This document shows positions 43,450-53,819 of a stretch of DNA of 64,000 bases, in pieces. The stretch lies in the NCBI GenBank assembly GCA_011503125.2, contig WWBZ02000040.1, positions 434,001 through 498,000 on the forward strand. The letters are read 5' to 3'. The stretch's first letter is position 1, and every line of letters starts with the position of its first letter. The notes beneath the pieces were generated by a model. The model had not been told where the DNA came from and ran no database searches. It saw only the letters and a list, made by a program, of their open reading frames with translations. Both the position numbers and the translations under genes were made by a program. The DNA comes from Botryosphaeria dothidea (taxonomy: Eukaryota > Ascomycota > Dothideomycetes > Botryosphaeriales > Botryosphaeriaceae).

Positions 43450-45141
43450 ATGATCCCTGCAGGCACCATGCGGTATTGCGGCCCCAGCCTTCCCTCGCCT
43501 GTTGCCCCCTCGGCAGGCGCGAGATCACGACCCACTGCCGTTGCGTCTTCCCCACAGCGCCAGTCGCCTTTCCCCGCTGGCGAAGCCCGCCGCCGGACGG
43601 GCTGCTGGCCCTGCAAGCAAGCCCACAGCCGATGCCAGGAACAGAGGCCATCGTGCGCACGGTGCCAGAGACTCGGATTGTCCTGCAACTATGGCATCAA
43701 GCTGCTCTGGAAAGAAGATGCCATACAGCGCGGCATATGCCTAGGAAGAGAAGGGGTGTGGTCGCGATCTGGGGGAACCAGCAGACGGGAGAAAGGAAGC
43801 AAGACGAAGGTGGCGCAGGTCTTCCTTGATACCGGTGGAAGGAGGCCTATCTTCTTGAATACAACCCATGCACATTTCAAGTATGACGAGGAAGTCGTGG
43901 ACGAGGAGGATGATTTTGTATCATGGACACAAGATATACGACATCAGCTCGCCCTCATGGCCGATGGGTTCTCCGGAAGTTCGTTGATGCACCAGAGACC
44001 GGCATCTGGGCGGCAAATACCCTACAAGGAAGCGTATCTGCTGGACTACTTCACTTCATTCATCTGCCCAAATTGCTCACTGAGCCCGACGCATAATCCG
44101 TACCTCCGCTACATCACTCCGATGGCGCTATCGTATGAACCACTGCACTTCGCAATTCTCTCCGTTGCGGCGAATCAGTTGCGGCTCCTCAACGACAACA
44201 GATACGAGCGTGAGGCATGGCTGTATAAGGATCGCGCAATGAAGGGGCTTCAAACGAGCATCAAAGGCGGTGACGTCGGCTGGCCCTTCGTTGCAACCGT
44301 CTTGATGCTTTGCTTTTACGACATATCAGACGGCTGCGACGATTCGTGGATGACGCATCTCAAAGGAGGATTGAGTGTCCTGGAGCATGTACGGAGAAAT
44401 ACATCTGCACAGACGGAAGGTGATTCGTTGGCCAAATTCTTCATGATGTACTTCGTGGCGCACCAGATCATGGGCCTGACAGCAAAAAGAGCGGATTTCG
44501 GACTTCCGCAACAGCAATGGCTGGCGGACGATTGCATGGAAGAGATCGACGCGTTGATGGGCTGCTCACGCGGCCTGCTGAGCTTAATCGACAGGACCTC
44601 GGCCACGGCATCGTACTACACAGCAACATGCCGTGCTCGACCCCCCACAGACCAGGAAGTGGAAGATGTCCAATCAACGTGGGAAGAAATATCCGCCAGC
44701 ATCCAGGTCATCCCCCAAACAGCACCTCCTCAGGCCATGAACAGCGAGAATCTCGTCCGCGTGGCAGAGTCCAAGCGCACGGCAGCCCTCATCTACCTTC
44801 ATGAACGTTTCTCTCCCTTCCTCCCACCGGAAGCCAGCTTCACCCCGACCTTCAAAGCAGACCTCATCTCCACCCTCGTCTCGCAGCTCTCCGCCCTCCC
44901 CACGACGCCGACGCTGCTCTGGCCGCTCTTCGTCCTCGGCCGGGCCAGCCCCGACAGCGAGGACCACCGCCGCTTCGTGCTCGACCGGCTGCTGGAGATG
45001 CAGCGCCTGCGCAACCTCGGCAGCGTGCGGCTGGCGCGCCGTCTCGTCGAGGGTGAGTACCGCAAGTGGGACCTCAACATCGAAGGCGATGGGCCGCGCC
45101 ACGAGATCGGCGTGCGCGGGAAGTGGGTCAGTATGGCATGA
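43450..45141 (+). CDS. Zn(II)2Cys6 fungal transcription factor
   Basis: Nuclear DNA-binding regulator. Single exon, 563 aa from the first ATG at 43450; 43468 is an alternative start. The binuclear zinc cluster lies at residues 52-79, GCWPCKQAHSRCQEQRPSC continuing ARCQRLGLSC. Its spacing C-x2-C-x6-C-x6-C-x2-C-x6-C is canonical and all six cysteines are present. The middle and C-terminal parts are helical and match the layout of the fungal-specific regulatory domain (for example PMALSYEPLHFAILSVAANQL and TVLMLCFYDISDGCDDSWM). The gene is convergent with the multicopper oxidase: only 13 bp separate the stop codons, so their 3' UTRs must overlap. A regulatory link to the oxidase or the MFS gene is possible but unproved. 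Confidence 0.93.
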   Translation: MIPAGTMRYCGPSLPSPVAPSAGARSRPTAVASSPQRQSPFPAGEARRRTGCWPCKQAHSRCQEQRPSCARCQRLGLSCNYGIKLLWKEDAIQRGICLGREGVWSRSGGTSRREKGSKTKVAQVFLDTGGRRPIFLNTTHAHFKYDEEVVDEEDDFVSWTQDIRHQLALMADGFSGSSLMHQRPASGRQIPYKEAYLLDYFTSFICPNCSLSPTHNPYLRYITPMALSYEPLHFAILSVAANQLRLLNDNRYEREAWLYKDRAMKGLQTSIKGGDVGWPFVATVLMLCFYDISDGCDDSWMTHLKGGLSVLEHVRRNTSAQTEGDSLAKFFMMYFVAHQIMGLTAKRADFGLPQQQWLADDCMEEIDALMGCSRGLLSLIDRTSATASYYTATCRARPPTDQEVEDVQSTWEEISASIQVIPQTAPPQAMNSENLVRVAESKRTAALIYLHERFSPFLPPEASFTPTFKADLISTLVSQLSALPTTPTLLWPLFVLGRASPDSEDHRRFVLDRLLEMQRLRNLGSVRLARRLVEGEYRKWDLNIEGDGPRHEIGVRGKWVSMA

Positions 45142-45154
45142 CGGGTCGCGGTAT

Positions 45155-47221
45155 TCAATCGCCAGGATCAAAGTCCCCGAAGTCGCCGAACCAGGTCGAG
45201 TCGGGCGGGGAGGCGCCACACTCCAGGCCGGAGGCTTTGCAGAGCTCGAGATGCGCGTCGGGGATGCGGGAGGAGGCGAGTCCGTCGACGCGCGTGGCGA
45301 ACTGCATCAGCATGCCGGCCTCGGTGTGCCAACCGATGTGGCAGTGGAAGGCCCAGATGCCCGGGTTGTCGGCCACGAGGCGTAGCAGCATCCAGCCGAA
45401 CGCCTCGATGGAGGCCGTGTCGCGCCGTAGCGGGTTCGAGACGTCGAGGTTCGCGTAGAGGTCTGCGGGCGGATAGCCGTGGCCGGATGCGAGGACGGAG
45501 TACTTGTAGCCGTGGAGATGAAGGGGATGGTTCCCGTCGTCGAAGTTTGAGACGAGGATGTCCAGAGTGCGGATGCCGGTGGTTTGGTAGACCAGTTCTG
45601 GGCCTACGTCGAATCCGACATCATTGATTTTGGAGAGATGCTCGGGATCGGGGAGGAAGCTCGCATTATGGCTCTGCAGCCCGTTGACCATTCGATGGAG
45701 GCTTGGGGATGACAGGGTTGGGCGCCATGATGAACTGTTAAAGAAGCCGCGGCTGAGTCTCCAGTTTCCAATCTCGAAGTTGGACCGGACATATAGTGTC
45801 GTGTCTGCAGGCGGCGGGGTGATCTTTTCCACGGGCTTGAGTTCCGTCGTATTCATGTCAAGGCATTGCATGTCAACAACATCGTCCCAGTCCGTGCTTG
45901 ACGGTTTCTGGGGATTGGTATCCTTGTTGTCGCTGGTATATTGGATGATGGCGCGTACTTCAGCCTCCAAATTGGGGTTCTGCTCGGCGAAGCAAGCTTC
46001 GATCATCTTTGCTCTCAACCAGAAAGAGTCCCGATCTGTGACGTTGGTGTTGATGACAATGCTATAGCGCTGCCCAGGGTTGATGTTGAGTCTGTGGTAA
46101 TAGGTAGGAATAACACTCGTGCCGTCCACCTCTGTGACTGCAAACGTGTGCTCGTCGATTTTCACTTGGAATTCGGCAAAAGCTCCAGTGTTGACGATTC
46201 GGAGACGGTGGTTTTTGTGTGGTTCCAGGCCAAACGCAGCGAGTTCTGCACCAGAGCTGTCACAATCTCGGCGACGCAGAAGTTCGCAGTTCCTTTTGTT
46301 CATTCCGTTGATGAGACCTCCGTCAGGGACAGGCTCTGCGTTTTCATTGTCCGGCGCCAAGTAGTGAGGCATCAACGCACTTGTCAGATCGTGGTAGTAA
46401 TCCTGAACCATGATAACTTGATCTGAAGCGTATTCAAGTTGTTGCAGCTGGTGCTCATCTTTCGAGTGAATAACAAGGGGCCCGAAAAGGCCATCTGAGC
46501 CCTGCATGGCCATGTGTGCATGATACCAATAGGTACCAGATTCCTCGCCCAGTGCGAATTCGTACATCATACTGGATCCGGAAGCAATAGGACATTGGCT
46601 GATCCCGACCGTTCCGTCCATGAAGCTGGTTCCGTTTTGGTAGATGCCATGCCAGTGAAACGATGTCGCGTTGACAGCTTCGTTGTGTACTTCGACCCGA
46701 ATGGTGTCCCCTTGATTGCATTCAATCATGGGGCCGGGAAACCCGCCATTGATGACGATCATAGGCCGCTTAACACCGTCCGGGCGAAGCTCAACATCCC
46801 TGACGGTCCAGTGGTATTTGCGAAGTCGCGGAGCGGCATCGAAATCCCAGTCAGGATCCAGCACATACTTTCCGCGGCGATCCGTGATTGAGCTCTGTGT
46901 ATTCGCGCCGACCGGGTCAGGGTGGTGATGATGCGGGTCTCTCTTCCAAGCAAGGGCGCCGAGCAAGGCGACTATGAGCACTAGGCCGAGGATGGCGAAT
47001 TCCAGGAAGACTGAGTGGCGTCGGGTAGGACTACAGCGCCGTTCCCTCCGAGCAACGAAGCTCTCGTCCAGCAATCCGAGGATTTGTTCATCATCGTTCT
47101 CAAAGCCAGACTCGGGGCCGGAGAGCTGCGGTGGCAGAGAATCCGGCTTTCGTTCGCCTGCTTCTGACTCGCCTTGGCTCAGGGCGACGTAACGGCCGAG
47201 TTCCTTACTCTTATCATCCAT
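45155..47221 (-). CDS. Membrane-anchored multicopper oxidase (laccase-like)
   Basis: Oxidises phenols or metals while reducing O2 to water. Single exon, 688 aa. A hydrophilic N-terminus (1-70) is followed by one membrane helix (71-92, VFLEFAILGLVLIVALLGAL), which makes it a type II membrane protein facing outside or into the secretory lumen rather than a free laccase. All copper motifs are present: SFHWHGIYQNG, YWYHAHMAMQG, HPLHLHGYKY and FHCHIGWHTEAGM. The axial position ten residues after the copper cysteine is Met, as in low-potential ascomycete laccases. The E/D residues that mark Fet3 ferroxidases were not identified. Related ascomycete oxidases act in pigment pathways, but no polyketide synthase lies nearby. 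Convergent with the Zn2Cys6 gene. Confidence 0.92.
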   Translation of the reverse strand: MDDKSKELGRYVALSQGESEAGERKPDSLPPQLSGPESGFENDDEQILGLLDESFVARRERRCSPTRRHSVFLEFAILGLVLIVALLGALAWKRDPHHHHPDPVGANTQSSITDRRGKYVLDPDWDFDAAPRLRKYHWTVRDVELRPDGVKRPMIVINGGFPGPMIECNQGDTIRVEVHNEAVNATSFHWHGIYQNGTSFMDGTVGISQCPIASGSSMMYEFALGEESGTYWYHAHMAMQGSDGLFGPLVIHSKDEHQLQQLEYASDQVIMVQDYYHDLTSALMPHYLAPDNENAEPVPDGGLINGMNKRNCELLRRRDCDSSGAELAAFGLEPHKNHRLRIVNTGAFAEFQVKIDEHTFAVTEVDGTSVIPTYYHRLNINPGQRYSIVINTNVTDRDSFWLRAKMIEACFAEQNPNLEAEVRAIIQYTSDNKDTNPQKPSSTDWDDVVDMQCLDMNTTELKPVEKITPPPADTTLYVRSNFEIGNWRLSRGFFNSSSWRPTLSSPSLHRMVNGLQSHNASFLPDPEHLSKINDVGFDVGPELVYQTTGIRTLDILVSNFDDGNHPLHLHGYKYSVLASGHGYPPADLYANLDVSNPLRRDTASIEAFGWMLLRLVADNPGIWAFHCHIGWHTEAGMLMQFATRVDGLASSRIPDAHLELCKASGLECGASPPDSTWFGDFGDFDPGD

Positions 47222-47827
47222 TTAGACGCTTGTCTTGCGCGTGTATGGAACGCGAAATGAGAAACAGCGAAACAGGTGGAAACGGTAGTAAAAGGTCGAC
47301 GAGGTCATCGGACTTGGCGGAGTGGTTCAGAGTCCACGCGGCTCGACGGCAAAGCGGTACGTTGCAGAGGCATATCGAGGGGCTGACGTGCGGCAAATGT
47401 GATGGAGCCGGCGGGTGAAGACGCAGAGCCAAGCGATCTTCGGGAGACCCCCATGCTTGAACACGGCCACTATTTCTTAGAAATGGCTGGGCTTCCGCCC
47501 GAGTGGGGGATCGTTGCGGTAATTAGTTTTGTTTCCTGGCCGCATGCAGCCCGCCAATGCTTGGCCAATCACGCGCCCCGTCGGCCACACATGCTCAAGA
47601 ACGCATTCACCTTCCGTCTCGGGGCTTAGGCTGCCTGTCTGCAGGGATCGAAAACGTTCCCGTGGTGCCCGCTTATTTCACAGACTAGAACATTGGTCGA
47701 ATGAAAGTTGACTTTTGATCACGGCCTGCATGATCCCGCCATGAAACCGCCCTCCACTACATAAGGCCCTCGGCGTCCCCGTCGACATGACCTCGCTCGG
47801 TTTGCGCAGACAACTTATTTCCAGACC
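47222..47827. other. Intergenic region between divergent genes
   Basis: 606 bp with the promoters of the oxidase (left) and the phosphatase (right). A TACATAAGG element about 70 bp upstream of the phosphatase ATG may act as a TATA box. Nothing else seen. Confidence 0.55.
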
Positions 47828-49333
47828 ATGTTGGCGCGCTTTACGACCTCCCTTCTGGCCCTTGCCGCCCTGAGCGATGCTGCTGCATGGTTAGGGAAGC
47901 TGCAGAGGCGTGCCTCGGAAGTCCCGACCCTGTCGCCGACGAGTTGCGTCAAGGGGAAGGCTTTCGATCGCATCGCAATCATTTGGCTGGAGAATACCGA
48001 CTACGACAAAGCCATCGGGGACCGTGAGCTCACATCAAATCATCCCGAATCCGGGCCGTCTGCTGACTTCTTTCAGCCAATCTTGCTTGGCTCGCTGCCA
48101 AAGGCATCACGCTCGATAACTATCACGCGGTCACCCACCCTAGTCAGCCAAACTATCTCGCTGCAATCGGAGGAGATTATTTCGGCATGAAGTGAGTATG
48201 AAGGAAAAGTTATTTACGGTGCTGCACTAACGATTCCAAAGCCACGATGATCTGACTACATTTGATGCGAATGTATCTTCCATTGTTGATCTTCTTGAAG
48301 ATAAGGGTATCAGCTGGGGCGAGTATCAGGAGGATATGGTAGGCTACACTTGGTTTGTTGTTTACAGGCCAACAAGCTGACGTCTACTTAGCCCTACACT
48401 GGCTTTTCTGGATTGGGTAGGTGGCGTTTTGCTCGAAACCTTTCCAAAGCTGTGCTGATTCATCGCAGCGTACCCCAACCCAACTACAGGCGCCAATATG
48501 TATGTCCGGAAACACAATCCAGCAGGTATGGCAGACCAGTAAATAGGACGGGTGGATCAGGATTCTGACTTTATGTCGTTCAGTGAGCTACGGCAACGTC
48601 CTCGATACTCCGGAGCGTCTGGGTGTCACCAAAAATCTGACCCTCTTCCAACAAGACCTTGAAAACGAGACCTTGCCGCAATGGATGTTCATCACCCCCA
48701 ATATGAGTAAGTAATGCGCTTGTTGCGACACCGTGGAGTAGTTGCTAATGCCTCAAAGCCTCCGATGGCCATGACACTTCCGTGACAGTTGCCGGAGCTT
48801 GGACTCGCACATTTTTGGAGCCTCTCCTTGAGAACCCAAAGTTCATGAACAACACGCTTGTTCTAGTCACTTTCGATGAGAATGAAACCTACACCATCCA
48901 AAACAGGGTCCTCGCCATCCTCCTCGGTGATGCCGTACCAGAGAGCTTGATCGGAACCACTGACTCTACCTTCTATGACCATTACTCGGAGATATCCACC
49001 GTTCAGGCCAACTGGGAGCTCGACACCCTTGGCCGTTTCGACGTCGGCGCCAATGTCTTCTCCCTGGTGGCCGAACAGACTGGAGATACTCTCCGTAAAT
49101 GGAGCGGCCTGCAGGCTCTGGACCAGCGCTACTTCAACTACTCGTACGCTGGTGTTTTCAACCACAGGAGCGGCGCCGTGAGGTCGTACGTCAAGCCGAA
49201 TGTGGAAGTTGAGTACGCGGGACGGAAGGTCCATCAATCCGTCGTGGACACTTGGAAGGATTCGGATCTTCCGAGCTACTACAAGACTGACCTGGAAATT
49301 CCGGATGGTCTGAATCCACCCGGAGGGTACTGA
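47828..49333 (+). CDS. Secreted acid phosphatase (phosphoesterase family, PhoA-type)
   Basis: Extracellular phosphomonoesterase of the family shared with phospholipase C-type phosphoesterases (PF04185). Seven exons: 47828-48023, 48077-48191, 48242-48338, 48392-48416, 48469-48525, 48584-48706 and 48759-49333; introns 50-58 bp; 395 aa. A signal peptide (MLARFTTSLLALAALSDAAA) is followed by FDRIAIIWLENTDYDKAIGD. Splices restore NYHAVTHPSQPNYLAAIGGD, the family's hallmark block, then YPNPTTGANMYVRKHNP. MTSDGHDTSVTVAGAW and LVTFDENETY follow in the last exons. Exon 4 is only 25 bp. Numerous N-x-S/T sites fit secretion. Such genes are often induced by phosphate starvation, but I saw no clear PHO box. 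No frame defects. Confidence 0.92.
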
Positions 49334-50967
49334 ACCTGTAAATAAGAGTCCGGGTAAAAGTTTTTTTTTTCACTAATAGGGGACGAATAGATATGGTCGC
49401 GGTTCCGCGTCATCAACGTCCAGCTCTGTGCGCTCGAAACTGTCGCCGTCATCTGCAGAAATTTACTTAGTAACTCAGCTTTTCCAGCTTTTGTTTTAGG
49501 GAGTGAGTATGAGAATACGGTCCAAGTGATGCATAATGAAAGTCGATTTGAACCCCAAACCTGGAAACCGATAAATTGTGTGATGTCAAAAGCTTCCAGT
49601 ACCTTTTGCGTAGAGGTGTTGGCTTGCAAGCTCAATAACACTACTATGATAGGTGCAAAATGCATCAACAAAAGTCTGCGGTCTTAACATAAGCATTCTT
49701 GTCTTGGATCCCGCTGTTTAGCTGATTATGTTTCAGAACAGGGCTTTCCATCCACGTCTGAGAAGGCTAGTGTGCTACGTGAGACATCATCACAGTGAGA
49801 CGGACGGACACGGGCGGACTTGTTGATGTGCGGTGAAGGCCAATGCTGACGACGAGTAAACTGTGATGTGGACATTCATCCGTGCTGATAAATGTCGGCC
49901 GTGTACGACGCTGTGCTCTAGCGCAATGAGCCGGAAAGGTATCCAATGAAGAGCATTGAGGCCGGTAAGGCTGTCCCAGTGGGAATGATAGTGATCCAAT
50001 ACTCGCTACCACAGCCAGCTGTGCTCTCTTGAGAGTTCCCCCCAAAAAGGGAACAAATTGACGCAGTGCCCACCTAGAGATCCTCGGAGACGTCAAGCCA
50101 AATTGACAACAGTCCAGAACAAACTCCAGCTTTAGGATAGTTTGGAAGACCAGATGCGGTACGCTGTTTTCGCCATATGTAGCCCGCTCAGTATGGTGAA
50201 GGGGCTCGATGGTGAGCTATTTTCGATTGCATAGCTCTGGTGCTTGCTCGGGCAATTTGGGGTCCTGGGTTGTCTATTGGTACGCTGTGCTCACCGTGTG
50301 CGCCGAGAGGAGGTAAGATAGCCTTTATTGGCGTAGCGCTGACAAATCCGACTGGATTGATATCGAGGCTGTCAGCACCAGTGTATCCTCAGTCTCACCT
50401 TAGTTCTTTTTTCCCTTGGTCCATTGGTCTATGGATGAGCTCCTTTACTCATGCTTATCTGCCAATTTGATTTTCTTGCTCAATATTGGCGCGGCGCGGC
50501 TGGAAAAAAGGGGATCCGAAATGAGGAGTTGCTCTGCTCCATATCCCACGAATAATACAGGCCTTGGCAAGGCTGACCTTTGTGTGACAGGGCGTGTCGA
50601 GATACGCGCGGGACTCCACTTTGGGTTTTATGTTCGCTAAGAGTGGTCAGATCAAAGCGCCGGTGAATCTCGGTGGAACATCGCCGAAGCGATTGGAACG
50701 ATTCCGTAACGCGGAATCAGAGCAGAGGGCAGGACCAGTGCTGCTTCACCGCCTTGCGGAGTGAGCTCATGCTGGCCTTGGGGGGGAAGCCGGAGGGTCG
50801 TGCTTGCCAGATGCGTCGGTGCAATGCGGATTGGACAGGTGCACGCTCCCGTGCTTCGTCGATTCTTAAACCGCCTTCCGCCTCGCAACAGTTAACACCA
50901 AGATCCCGACCCTCTTTCTCCATACCACGCAGCGATACCCGTCACCGGATTCAATTCCACCGGCGTC
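49334..50967. other. Intergenic region, 1.6 kb
   Basis: Between the phosphatase stop and the glutathione transferase-like gene. Short frames only; no gene, repeat or RNA recognised. Confidence 0.5.
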
Positions 50968-51698
50968 ATGGCCCCTTTCGGCAAGATCTACACGTACCCC
51001 AACAACCCGAGGGCTCAGAAGGTACGGTGGTCAAGCGGCATGATCCGATCCGCTAGGGTGCAAGGTACTGATTTCAACCACAGATCCAGGCGGCTGGCAA
51101 GATCAATGGCCTCGAAATCGACATTGCCGAAGGCTTCTAGATGGGCAAGACCAACAAGACGAGCGAATTCCTAGCCAAGTTCCCGACGGGCAAGGTGCCT
51201 GCGTTCGAGGGCGCCGACGGAGTCAACCTGGTCGAGTCGGACGCCATCCTGCAGTATGTGGCCGAGAGCGGGCCCAAGGCGTCGCAGCTGGCGGGCAAGG
51301 ACGTGGCGGAGAAGGCGCGCGTGCAGCAGTGGGTGCTGTTCCAGGCGGGCGAGGTCTGGCCGGAGCTGTTGAGGCTCCTGTACCCGCGGGTCGGCTTCGC
51401 GCCTTACAACGAGGAGGTGGAGAACAAGGCGTTGGCCAAGATGACGACGTCGATGGACATCTTAGAGCGGGCGCTGGAGGGCAGGAGCTGGCTGGCGACG
51501 GACAAGCTGAGCATCGCAGACCTGGCTGTCATGTCGGCCTTGACATGGGCGTTCAAGTTCGGCGTGGACGAGGAGGTTCGGAGGAAGTATCCAAGGGTTA
51601 TGGGGTGGTTCTTCGGTACGCTGCGCGCTGAGGGTGTCCAGGAGCTCTTCCCCACGGCAGAGAGCGATATGTGCGCGGTCAGGCAGATTCCGACATGA
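50968..51698 (+). CDS. EF1B-gamma-like glutathione S-transferase with in-frame TAG
   Basis: GST-fold protein of the elongation-factor-1B-gamma type. Exons 50968-51021 and 51084-51698 with a 62 bp intron. The thioredoxin-like part starts GKIYTYPNNPRAQK and continues IQAAGKINGLEIDIAEGF. It meets TAG at 51138-51140, then MGKTNKTSEFLAKFPTGK, the conserved EF1B-gamma/GST block. The family usually has Gln, Lys or His at the stop position; CAG to TAG needs one C-to-T change. The C-terminal helical domain (ILERALEGRSWLATDKLSIA) is intact to 51698. The separate EF1-gamma C-terminal domain is absent, so this is a GST-only relative. An acceptor-like TTCTAG coincides with the stop, but using it would delete strand-helix elements. 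Pseudogene, sequencing error or truncated protein from 51141 all remain possible. Confidence 0.8.
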
Positions 51699-51824
51699 AG
51701 AACGACGTAGTCAATGTAGCGTGGCGGCGAAGGGAATGGAATTGTGCAGTTAAAGTATCTTGCAGGGCGGAGCCGGAGCTTCCGCCGCGATGGATGGCGC
51801 CATAGCCCTGCCGAATGAGCCACA

Positions 51825-52496
51825 TCAGGCGCGCCCCTCGACCTCGCTGTACACCTGAAGAATCAGATCGGCCAGTGCCTGGTTTTCAGCCGGAAGGTTG
51901 GGCAGATGGTGGGTTGCCGTGTACCTGAAGACGCGCTGTTTCTCGGGCGCGCAGTAGGCGGGCATTTGTTCGCTCTGCGGCCGCCAGGGGTCCGAGTCGG
52001 CAATGGCATGGATCGTCGGCACACGCACAACCTGCGCCCTCTGCTCTCCCTCGCCGCGCTGGCCGAACAGCAAGTCCGCCGGCGGCACCGTCCCACACGC
52101 CAGCACCGCGAACTTGATGCCCACCTCGTCCGCCCGCTCCTCCTGCAGCAGCAGCAGCTCCAGCGCCGTCTTCGCTCCTTGTGAGAAGCCCAGCACCCCG
52201 ACAAAAGGCCCCTGTTCCCGGATCGTGCGAATCAGAAGCTTCCGCGTTGCTTCCATCTGCTGCGCGTGCGCCGCGTTCTGCGCCTCTGCGTCCGAATCCA
52301 CGTGCCATCGCCTGAACGGCTCCTCGCCCTCGAAAAAGGGGAGCACCCCCGGGCCTGCCTCGGATTCGAGCGGCGCATCGGGGAAGACCAGGTCGAAGTG
52401 TTTCCGGATAACCATGCCGAGCCGTGCTGTCTGAGCTTCGAAGATGCGTGCATTGGTGCCCCCGCCGTGGAGGCAGAGGATCTTTGGCTTGGCCAT
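51825..52496 (-). CDS. FSH1-family serine hydrolase
   Basis: Alpha/beta hydrolase of the FSH1 (PF03959) family, whose substrates in fungi are mostly unknown. Single exon, 223 aa. MAKPKILCLHGGGTNARIFE holds the oxyanion segment. The nucleophile elbow is VGVLGFSQGAKTA (Ser), the acid Asp is in HAIADSDPW and the base His in THHLPNLPAE. FFEGEEPFRRWH is a further family block. Length is typical. It converges with the GST-like gene, with 126 bp between the stops. Confidence 0.9.
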   Translation of the reverse strand: MAKPKILCLHGGGTNARIFEAQTARLGMVIRKHFDLVFPDAPLESEAGPGVLPFFEGEEPFRRWHVDSDAEAQNAAHAQQMEATRKLLIRTIREQGPFVGVLGFSQGAKTALELLLLQEERADEVGIKFAVLACGTVPPADLLFGQRGEGEQRAQVVRVPTIHAIADSDPWRPQSEQMPAYCAPEKQRVFRYTATHHLPNLPAENQALADLILQVYSEVEGRA

Positions 52497-53819
52497 TTGA
52501 GAAAGGAGCGATTCAAGACAACGAGCAATTCAGGTGGGTTGCGATATCGAAGTATCGGAGGCGAGGAAGTGAAAGGTGTTATTCTCATCCCTCCTGCAAA
52601 TACGCCGATAACGGGCTCCACCGAAAACGCCGAAAGAGTCATGGCCGCTCCTCGTGCAACACACCATTTCAACCACCAAAGTCAAGCCTCCATGAGCTTC
52701 AAAGAAAAATGACTGGCCGTCATTTCAGTCTTTGTTTCGCCCAAGATGTTATCCCTCCGGCCTTGGCTATTGGTTTTATGGCCCATGGCATTACGAGAGT
52801 AGCCCAGCTCCACAAGCCCACCAATCCCATACCCGGCGGCCCTGCCAAAGCCGGTATGGTTGAGACAACATTTGTCGAAAACAAGTATCATCAAAAATTT
52901 CTGCAGCTGCCGCTCTTCAACGGGAATACCCTGAGGCCTGCACCGCCGATGGCCTTCTTTGCACTTACAGCTTACACGCCCGACCGCAGAGGACCCGTTG
53001 AATGCGGTATACAGAGTGGTGCTGCATCACGGCCTTTGACGAAAAGAAATCTTTCATGGGGAGCAGAAGCATTCGTCCGGATGCTTTGTTGCTAAGAATG
53101 TAATACACTTGCGTCCAGACGAATGCTTCGACTCCCCATAGCAGTCTTGATCAGACCTTTGTCTGGCCTCTTGCTAGGAATATCGCATTCGGTGCTAACC
53201 GTCGACTGCAGCATCCCTCTGTATTCAAGCACCTTGCAGTGGATGGGGGTTTCCCGTCATCCGAAATTCCCTCTCAACACCACCAGATGTGGGCATTATT
53301 CGATTCTATTAGCGGAAATGGCTTTGCCGCTTTGGTAAACGCTCCGCAAGTCCCTCCGGGCTGTTGAAATAACCACTCAATCGCCGGTCCGAGAATACCG
53401 TCCGTACGTCCGTTCACGAGTCGACAAGCCTCAACAAATACAAACCAGCCCAGCCTTTGCAAAACGCAGGTTTGTGTTGTGGAGGCCTCACTCTAATCTT
53501 GAATAGCCCCAGCGTCTCTCAAACATGCAGCTTTTGTTTCTCTGTTTATACTATGTAGTACAGAGCGCACGTGTGGGTGGGTTGTGGCTGTTTCATGTAG
53601 CGGGAGCCGAGCGTAGATCATGAATGCTTGGTTTCAAGGACAAGACTCGGCCTACTTTAGGCTGACGCTTACGTAGCGGCACTTTATCTCCCCTATTGGA
53701 TCCCCATCTTTGTTCTATAAGAGCTCACGCTGATCCTATACTCTTTTTCGTATCGTCAAAGCACTGGTTGCTATCGCTCTCTACTTCCATTCCTTTACCA
53801 TTCCCAATTGTCTCCCATC
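52497..53819. other. Intergenic region between divergent genes
   Basis: 1.3 kb. A frame ending at 53095 (+) offers a 128-codon reading from 52709 without recognisable features; not called. The TATA box of the next gene lies at 53716. Confidence 0.5.
53716..53721 (+). promoter_or_regulatory. TATA-like element of the secreted-protein gene
   Basis: TATAAG about 104 bp upstream of the ATG at 53820, followed by a pyrimidine-rich leader. Confidence 0.45.

Noticed and set aside
47300..47360. tRNA-like A-box sequence GGCGGAGTGGTTCAGAG
   Set aside because: No matching B box or acceptor stem within a tRNA length.
52709..53095. 128-codon open frame on +
   Set aside because: No signal peptide, domain or promoter evidence; partly overlaps the FSH1 promoter region.
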